A DNA stretch of 10,397 bases from JBBRUG01 sp038247995. Its GTDB lineage: Bacteria; Chloroflexota; Chloroflexia; Chloroflexales; Chloroflexaceae. The stretch lies in contig JBBRUG010000209.1 of the NCBI GenBank assembly GCA_038247995.1, forward strand, positions 1 to 10,397, written 5' to 3'. Of the stretch, positions 6,491-10,397 are shown piece after piece. How positions within the stretch are numbered: position 1 is the stretch's first letter; each line of letters starts with the position of its first letter. The position numbers and the translations under genes are program-made. A model generated the notes under the pieces. The model made no database searches and was not told the DNA's origin. It saw nothing but the letters and a program-made list of their open reading frames with translations.

Positions 6491-6757
6491 ATGATCAACA
6501 TCACTGTACGCCTTTTTGCCGGCCATCGCGATATTGTCGGCGCCAATGAACTTCAGTTGCAGGTCGAGCCGGCGACGACCGTCGGCGCGGTGTGGGAGCA
6601 GTTGATTACGGCCCATCCGCGCTTAGCCGGCTATACCGGGCGGCTGCTCTATGCGGTGAATCAGGAGTTCAGTACGCCGGCTACGGTGCTGCAGGCCGGC
6701 GATGAACTGGCGTTTATTCCGCCCGTCAGCGGCGGGCGTGGGCAGGTGCGCCAATGA
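6491..6757 (+). CDS. moaD: Molybdopterin synthase small subunit MoaD, with C-terminal extension
   Basis: An 88-residue ubiquitin-fold sulfur carrier. It shows the opening strands INITVRLFAGHRDIVG (2-17), VNQEF (56-60), and the C-terminal DELAFIPPVSGG (71-82). In the family the protein ends at this Gly-Gly, which is adenylylated by MoeB and turned into the thiocarboxylate that donates sulfur to precursor Z (cPMP). Here the frame reads through six more residues (RGQVRQ, 83-88) before TGA. The ATGA at 6754-6757 is both its stop and the moaE start, so translation is coupled. The start codon follows the SDR stop directly. The extension would have to be removed or tolerated for the normal chemistry. 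Confidence 0.9.
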   Translation: MINITVRLFAGHRDIVGANELQLQVEPATTVGAVWEQLITAHPRLAGYTGRLLYAVNQEFSTPATVLQAGDELAFIPPVSGGRGQVRQ

Positions 6758-7173
6758 ATGCTTTTCAGCCCTTTGTGATCACTGCTGAGCCGCTTGATCC
6801 GACGCCGCTCGTAGCCTATGTGCAAACCCCGTCCGATGGCGCGGTAGTCACGTTTACCGGTGTGGCACGCAACAACTTCGCCGGGCGGGCGACGGCATTC
6901 CTGAGTTACGAGGCCTTTGCCGAGATGGCTGTTCCGGTGCTGGCCCAAATCGCCGATGAAGCGCGCACACGCTGGCCGATCGGGCGGGTGGCGGTGCATC
7001 ATCGGGTGGGGCAACTGGAGATCGGCGCCACTGCCGTGCTGGTTGTGGTTGCGTCGCCGCATCGCCAGGCTGCGTTTGCGGCGGCGGAATATATTATGGA
7101 TCGGATCAAAGAGATCGCCCCGATCTGGAAAAAAGAGCATTGGGCCGACGGCGCTGCCGAGTGGCGCGAGTAA
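6754..7173 (+). CDS. moaE: Molybdopterin synthase large subunit MoaE
   Basis: A 139-residue catalytic subunit, full length for the family. It keeps GAVVTFTGVAR (29-39), the VHHRVG segment (81-86), SPHR (101-104) and MDRIKEIAPIWKKEHW (115-130). K119 and K126 coincide with the two essential lysines of E. coli MoaE, and R39 and H103 are also at the usual places. With MoaD it transfers two sulfurs to cyclic pyranopterin monophosphate to form molybdopterin in the cytoplasm. The start ATG overlaps the moaD stop. Other molybdenum cofactor genes (moaA, moaC, moeA, moeB) are not in the window, so the pair is detached from the rest of the pathway. Fpg starts nine bases downstream. Confidence 0.95.
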   Translation: MNAFQPFVITAEPLDPTPLVAYVQTPSDGAVVTFTGVARNNFAGRATAFLSYEAFAEMAVPVLAQIADEARTRWPIGRVAVHHRVGQLEIGATAVLVVVASPHRQAAFAAAEYIMDRIKEIAPIWKKEHWADGAAEWRE

Positions 7174-7182
7174 GCAGGATCT

Positions 7183-8016
7183 ATGCCCGAATTGCCTGAA
7201 GTTGAAGTTGTCGCCCGTTCCTTAGCGCCCCAGTTGCTGGGGCGAACCATTACGGGCGTTACGAAGCTCGATTGGGAGCGCATGATCGAAACGCCCGCCC
7301 CGGCTGATTTTCGGGCGCTGATCGTTGGGCGCCAGGTGCAGGCCGTGGGCCGCCGGGCAAAATGGGTGCTGATCAGTCTCGACGCTACCTGGACGCTGGC
7401 GATCCACCTGCGTATGTCGGGGAACCTGGTGGTGCAAGAGGCTGCGAGTGTGCCCGATCAGTATACGCATCTCGTGCTGGCCCTCAACGACGGGCGCCAG
7501 CTCTTTTTTGAAGACCAACGTAAATTTGGGCGGGTGCGCTTACTCGACCCAATTGGCCTGGCTGCGTTGCACGCCGCGCATGGCCCTGAACCGCTCGATC
7601 CATTGTTTACGCCCGCTACACTGGCCGCCATGCTCGCGCGGCATCGCACCAAACTCAAGCCGCTGTTGCTCGATCAAACCCAGATCGCCGGCCTGGGCAA
7701 TATCTATGTCAGCGAGGCGCTCTGGATCGCGCAATTGCACCCGCTGCTGCCGGCTGCGGCAACTCCTGCGGCGCGTGTGCCGGTGCTTCACGGGGCCATT
7801 CAGAGCGTTTTGGAACAGGCAATCGCGAATGAGGGCAGTTCGCTGCGCAACTATCGTAATGGATATGGCCGACGTGGTACGAATCAGGAGCACTTCCTGG
7901 TCTATGATCAAACTGGAGCACCATGCCGGCGTTGCGGCACCCCGATCGCGCGGATCGTCGTCGCCCAGCGTAGCACCTTCTACTGCCCATTTTGCCAGAT
8001 GCTTGACTTGAGCTAG
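7183..8016 (+). CDS. mutM: Formamidopyrimidine-DNA glycosylase (Fpg/MutM)
   Basis: A 277-residue bifunctional DNA glycosylase and AP lyase that removes 8-oxoguanine and formamidopyrimidines. P2 becomes the N-terminal nucleophile after Met removal in MPELPEVE, with catalytic E3. K60 (GRRAKW), HLRMSG (75-80), DQRKFG (111-116) and QTQIAGLGNIYVSEAL (165-180, a helix-two-turn-helix) match the family. The C-terminal zinc finger has C248, C251, C268 and C271, with QRSTFYC at 262-268. All expected residues are present, so it should be active. GCAGGA precedes ATG 7183. It lies in the same transcription run as the photolyase pair, which joins oxidative and UV damage repair. Confidence 0.97.
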   Translation: MPELPEVEVVARSLAPQLLGRTITGVTKLDWERMIETPAPADFRALIVGRQVQAVGRRAKWVLISLDATWTLAIHLRMSGNLVVQEAASVPDQYTHLVLALNDGRQLFFEDQRKFGRVRLLDPIGLAALHAAHGPEPLDPLFTPATLAAMLARHRTKLKPLLLDQTQIAGLGNIYVSEALWIAQLHPLLPAAATPAARVPVLHGAIQSVLEQAIANEGSSLRNYRNGYGRRGTNQEHFLVYDQTGAPCRRCGTPIARIVVAQRSTFYCPFCQMLDLS

Positions 8017-8025
8017 GAAACATTC

Positions 8026-8709
8026 ATGCAAGAGCGGTTGCTCGTCGTTGAAGATGATCTTGTCTTACAACTTGCGCTTACAGCGATGCTGCGCCGTGAA
8101 GGATTCACGATCCTCACGGCGCGGAGCATTAGCGAGGCCAGAGTGCAATTGCTCCAGGAACGCCCGATTGTTGCGCTGCTCGACCTGGGCTTACCCGATG
8201 GCAGTGGTCTTGAGATTCTGGCGCAACTGAACGGCGCCCCCGACGCAGCATTGGCGATTGTGATGACGGCAAATGACACGCTTGCAGTTGCAATTGAAGC
8301 TTTGCGGCTGGGCGCATTTGATTTTCTCACCAAGCCAATTAACCAGGAACTGTTACGCAATGCGCTGCGTCGTGCAGTTGAATTTCACCAGTTACGCAAA
8401 TCGGCGCGCGAGATCGAGCGGCTGCGCGCCCACGAAGAGGCGATGCGGGCAACGGCGCGGGCGGCGGCCCATCATCTTAGTCAGCATTTAACGGTGATTA
8501 TGGGTGAGGCGCAATTGCTCCAGGAGGAGTTGGCCGATCCGAATGCGCAACTCGCCCTCGATCGGATCATCCAGGCCACCGAGCATGCTGCCCAAACACT
8601 CAGCGATCTGCGCTCGGCGCGCCAGTTTGTCGTTACCGAGGCCAACAGCCCCGAGCCAATTCTGGATCTTGGCGCATCTGCTGCGAAAGTGCATAAATCC
8701 GGCTTATAG
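8026..8709 (+). CDS. Response regulator with a DHp-like C-terminal region and no ATPase domain
   Basis: A 227-residue protein. Residues 1-120 form a CheY-type receiver: acidic E9/D10/D11, phospho-acceptor D53 (LLDLGLPDG), T81 and K103 (LTKPI). Residues 118-145 are a likely coiled coil. Residues 141-201 look like a histidine kinase dimerisation region: AHHLSQHLTVIMGEAQLL aligns with the H-box AHELNQPLTVILG, so H149 would match the phospho-acceptor His, but the following acidic residue and the Pro are replaced by H150 and H154. No HATPase domain follows; the stop is at 8707-8709 and no downstream frame encodes one. It could act as a phosphorelay or scaffold protein dimerising through the DHp bundle. 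AGGAAA precedes ATG 8026, nine bases after mutM. Confidence 0.85.
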   Translation: MQERLLVVEDDLVLQLALTAMLRREGFTILTARSISEARVQLLQERPIVALLDLGLPDGSGLEILAQLNGAPDAALAIVMTANDTLAVAIEALRLGAFDFLTKPINQELLRNALRRAVEFHQLRKSAREIERLRAHEEAMRATARAAAHHLSQHLTVIMGEAQLLQEELADPNAQLALDRIIQATEHAAQTLSDLRSARQFVVTEANSPEPILDLGASAAKVHKSGL

Positions 8710-8732
8710 CTGAGTCACAGATCTTTTACTGA

Positions 8733-8846
8733 AGACCTGAAAGGTCTGGCAGACCGCTCAAAAGCTGTCTGAAGTGCATGTCGCGCCCGCGCCGGCGGGC
8801 GTCCACGGCGTTGCGCTGGCTCCGCGGGAACGACCCAGCGGGAGCC
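8733..8846. other. Cluster of hairpins between convergent genes
   Basis: The 186-base interval between the response regulator and the HD gene has three hairpins. They are AGACCT/AGGTCT (8733-8738 with 8742-8747), CGCCCGC/GCGGGCG (8784-8790 with 8795-8801, loop GCCG), and GGCTCC/GGAGCC (8818-8823 with 8841-8846) with an inner GGG/CCC pairing. None has a U-tract on either strand, so a terminator role is uncertain. They may be repeats or may help end convergent transcripts. Confidence 0.4.
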
Positions 8847-8895
8847 GCATCCGCGCGCGCTGCGCTGACGCCACCCCTGCGCAGACAGTTCGCCG

Positions 8896-9462
8896 CTACA
8901 AGAGCTGTTCGCGCTCGGCAATCAGTTGATCGGCGAGCACGCGCACCGCCGGAAACTCAGCGCCCCACTGTTCCGCATCGCTCCAGAACTCGTGGAGCGC
9001 CCGACTCCCCGCGCGTTCGTAGGCCAGGGCCTGGCTCAACATCTCCAGCCGATCCAGCGTCTTGACCAGCCGCGCTTCGACGCTGCTCCCCTGCACATAT
9101 TCGTCCCAGAGCGCAAGGTAATCCGCCGCCTGGGGCAGGTCGGCCAGCAATTCTTCCATCGCCGCGCGCTCGGCGGTATACTTGGCCTCGGCGCCAAAGA
9201 AGCGGCGCGCCGACGCCGGCAGGTCGCCGATCAGCGCTTCGGCCAGATCATGGAGGAGCGCGATCGTCAGCAACCTGCCGCGATCAAGATTGGGCAGACT
9301 ATCGCCCACAAGCAAGGCCAGCATGGCTACGCCGAAGCTGTGCTCGGCGATACTCTCAGGGTTGCTGATCCCGCGTTGCAGCCAACCGGTGCGTGGAAGC
9401 AACTTGAGCGTTAAGAGGCGGTTCTGCAGCCGATAGAGTGCTGTCAGTGCTTGATCATTCAT
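8896..9462 (-). CDS. HD-domain phosphohydrolase, YfbR/HDDC2-like nucleotidase
   Basis: A 188-residue protein with an HD metal-binding core: H41 (AEHSFGVAML), H71 and D72 (LLHDLAEALIGD), E75 and D137 (KTLDRLEM). This arrangement is that of the YfbR/HDDC2 group, which includes 5'-deoxynucleotidases that hydrolyse deoxynucleoside monophosphates. The EAKYTAERAAMEEL segment (92-105) also fits. All expected metal ligands are present; the exact substrate is uncertain. ATG 9462 is preferred over the adjacent TTG 9465 because GGAG lies six bases upstream of the ATG. The gene is on the - strand, convergent with the response regulator and downstream of tex, from which it is separated by a terminator. 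I see no clear promoter between that terminator and the start. Confidence 0.88.
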   Translation of the reverse strand: MNDQALTALYRLQNRLLTLKLLPRTGWLQRGISNPESIAEHSFGVAMLALLVGDSLPNLDRGRLLTIALLHDLAEALIGDLPASARRFFGAEAKYTAERAAMEELLADLPQAADYLALWDEYVQGSSVEARLVKTLDRLEMLSQALAYERAGSRALHEFWSDAEQWGAEFPAVRVLADQLIAEREQLL

Positions 9463-9480
9463 CAAGATCTCCGTTACTGA

Positions 9481-9519
9481 GGGACAGAAAAACAGAACAG
9501 CCTGCGTTAGCGCAGGCTG
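9481..9519 (-). terminator. Intrinsic terminator after tex
   Basis: On the - strand a perfect 9-bp stem (CAGCCTGCG with CGCAGGCTG, 9498-9519) encloses a 4-base loop. It is followed by TTCTGTTTTTCTG, a U-rich tract. It lies about 50 bases past the tex stop and before the HD gene, as expected of a tex terminator. Confidence 0.75.
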
Positions 9520-9567
9520 CTCGTACGGGGCATTATCGTATGGGCCTGAAGAGGGATTATCGCACTA

Positions 9568-10397
9568 TCATACCCCGGCGTCAATGCGCATACTGAGCGC
9601 GATCCGGCCCCGCTGCGCGTCGATACTTACCACGCGCACATCAACCTGATCGCCGACCTGCACGACATCGAGCGGGTTGTGCACAAAACGATTGGCGAGT
9701 TCCGACACATGCACCAGGCCATCTTGTTTAACCCCGATATCGACAAAGGCGCCGAAATCGACGACATTGCGTACTGTGCCGCGTAGGATCATTCCCGGCG
9801 CGAGGTCCTCGAGCTTCAGTACATCGGCGCGCAACATCGGCGGCGGCAGTTCTTCGCGCGGGTCGCGGCCGGGGCGGGCCAGGTATTCAATAATGTCGTG
9901 CAGGGTTGGTTCGCCGACGCCGACCTTTTGCGCCAGTTCGGGCAGGCTCATCTCGCCGCGCCCGACCACATAGCGGAGGCGCGCGGCGATCTCGGGCAGC
10001 GGCCTGGCGCCGGTGTCGTCAAACAGCGCAAGCAGCTTGCGGGCGGCGGGGTAGCTCTCCGGATGGATGGGCGTGCGATCGAGTGGGTCTTGAGCGTCGG
10101 GGATGCGCAAAAAACCGGCCGCCTGCTCGAAGGCGCGTGGGCCGAGCCCCTTCACCTTCAGCAGTTCTTTGCGCGTCTTGAACGGCCCGCTTGTATCGCG
10201 GTGGGCAACGATCGACTTGGCGGTTTTGTTGTTTAGCCCGGCCACATAGGTGAGCAACGGCGCCGAAGCAGTATTAAGATCAACGCCGACATAATTCACT
10301 GCGCTCTCGACAACTTCGGTCAGCCGGGCGGCGAGCGCTTTCTGATCGACATCGTGCTGGTAGAGGCCGACGCCGAGCGCTTTCGGGTCGATCTTGA
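9568..10397 (-). CDS. tex: Tex-family RNA-binding transcription accessory protein (3' part, 5' end off window)
   Basis: The C-terminal 275 residues of Tex, a cytoplasmic S1-domain nucleic-acid-binding protein related to eukaryotic Spt6. The in-window part begins with KIDPKALGVGLYQHDVD, the usual end of the YqgF-like core. A helix-hairpin-helix region follows (NKTAKSIVAHRDTSGPF and LLKVKGLGPRAFEQAAGFLRI). A linker leads to the S1 domain, with GMILRGTVRNVVDFGAFVDI, DGLVHVSELA and IDAQRGRIALSMR near the end. The frame is open to the window edge; the apparent GTG start at 10299 is internal, because the conserved residues upstream of it are in frame. Full Tex proteins are about 700-800 residues. 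The first whole codon ends at 10395. A terminator lies downstream. Confidence 0.95.
   Translation of the reverse strand, partial: KIDPKALGVGLYQHDVDQKALAARLTEVVESAVNYVGVDLNTASAPLLTYVAGLNNKTAKSIVAHRDTSGPFKTRKELLKVKGLGPRAFEQAAGFLRIPDAQDPLDRTPIHPESYPAARKLLALFDDTGARPLPEIAARLRYVVGRGEMSLPELAQKVGVGEPTLHDIIEYLARPGRDPREELPPPMLRADVLKLEDLAPGMILRGTVRNVVDFGAFVDIGVKQDGLVHVSELANRFVHNPLDVVQVGDQVDVRVVSIDAQRGRIALSMRIDAGV

Noticed and set aside
5216..6616. A 466-codon open frame on the - strand
   Set aside because: It lies opposite the antenna domain, SDR and moaD genes, which have clear family motifs. Its translation shows no recognisable domain and is a GC-rich antisense shadow.
10297..10299. GTG 10299 as the start of a short tex gene
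   Set aside because: The frame continues upstream to the window edge with conserved Tex residues, so this is an internal valine.

Overview
The window is GC-rich, gene-dense bacterial DNA. Codon use, gene content and the GC-rich palindromic intergenic repeats suggest a Chloroflexota member, perhaps of the Chloroflexales. That placement is inference; there is no rRNA or other marker to settle it. No tRNA, rRNA, CRISPR array, complete mobile element or origin was seen.

Layout. Positions 1-679 hold repeats around a decayed MarR-type winged-helix gene. Positions 680-3713 encode an ABC-2 exporter on the + strand: two DUF990-like permeases, a 320-base gap with a perfect 13-bp inverted repeat, then the ATPase. 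Positions 3714-3895 hold an extended -10 promoter followed by two stem-loops, the second with a U-rich tract (a leader or a small RNA). A small PGPGW-like membrane protein follows at 3896-4396.

Positions 4371-8709 form a tight + strand run: the FAD-binding half of a DNA photolyase, the photolyase N-terminal alpha/beta half as a separate downstream gene, a short-chain dehydrogenase, MoaD, MoaE, the 8-oxoguanine glycosylase Fpg/MutM, and a response regulator with a DHp-like C-terminus. Gaps are 0 to 35 bases and moaD/moaE overlap by ATGA. Two gene pairs have clear shared themes: photoreactivation plus base excision repair, and molybdopterin synthase. Downstream on the - strand are an HD-domain nucleotidase-like gene (convergent with the regulator), a terminator, and the 3' part of tex, which runs off the window.

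The most interesting observation is the split photolyase. Its two domains are separate genes in the order opposite to the fused enzyme, and the FAD half carries four cysteines placed like the iron-sulfur ligands of FeS-type bacterial photolyases. Also notable are a MoaD whose essential Gly-Gly is followed by six more residues, and the receiver-DHp protein without an ATPase domain.
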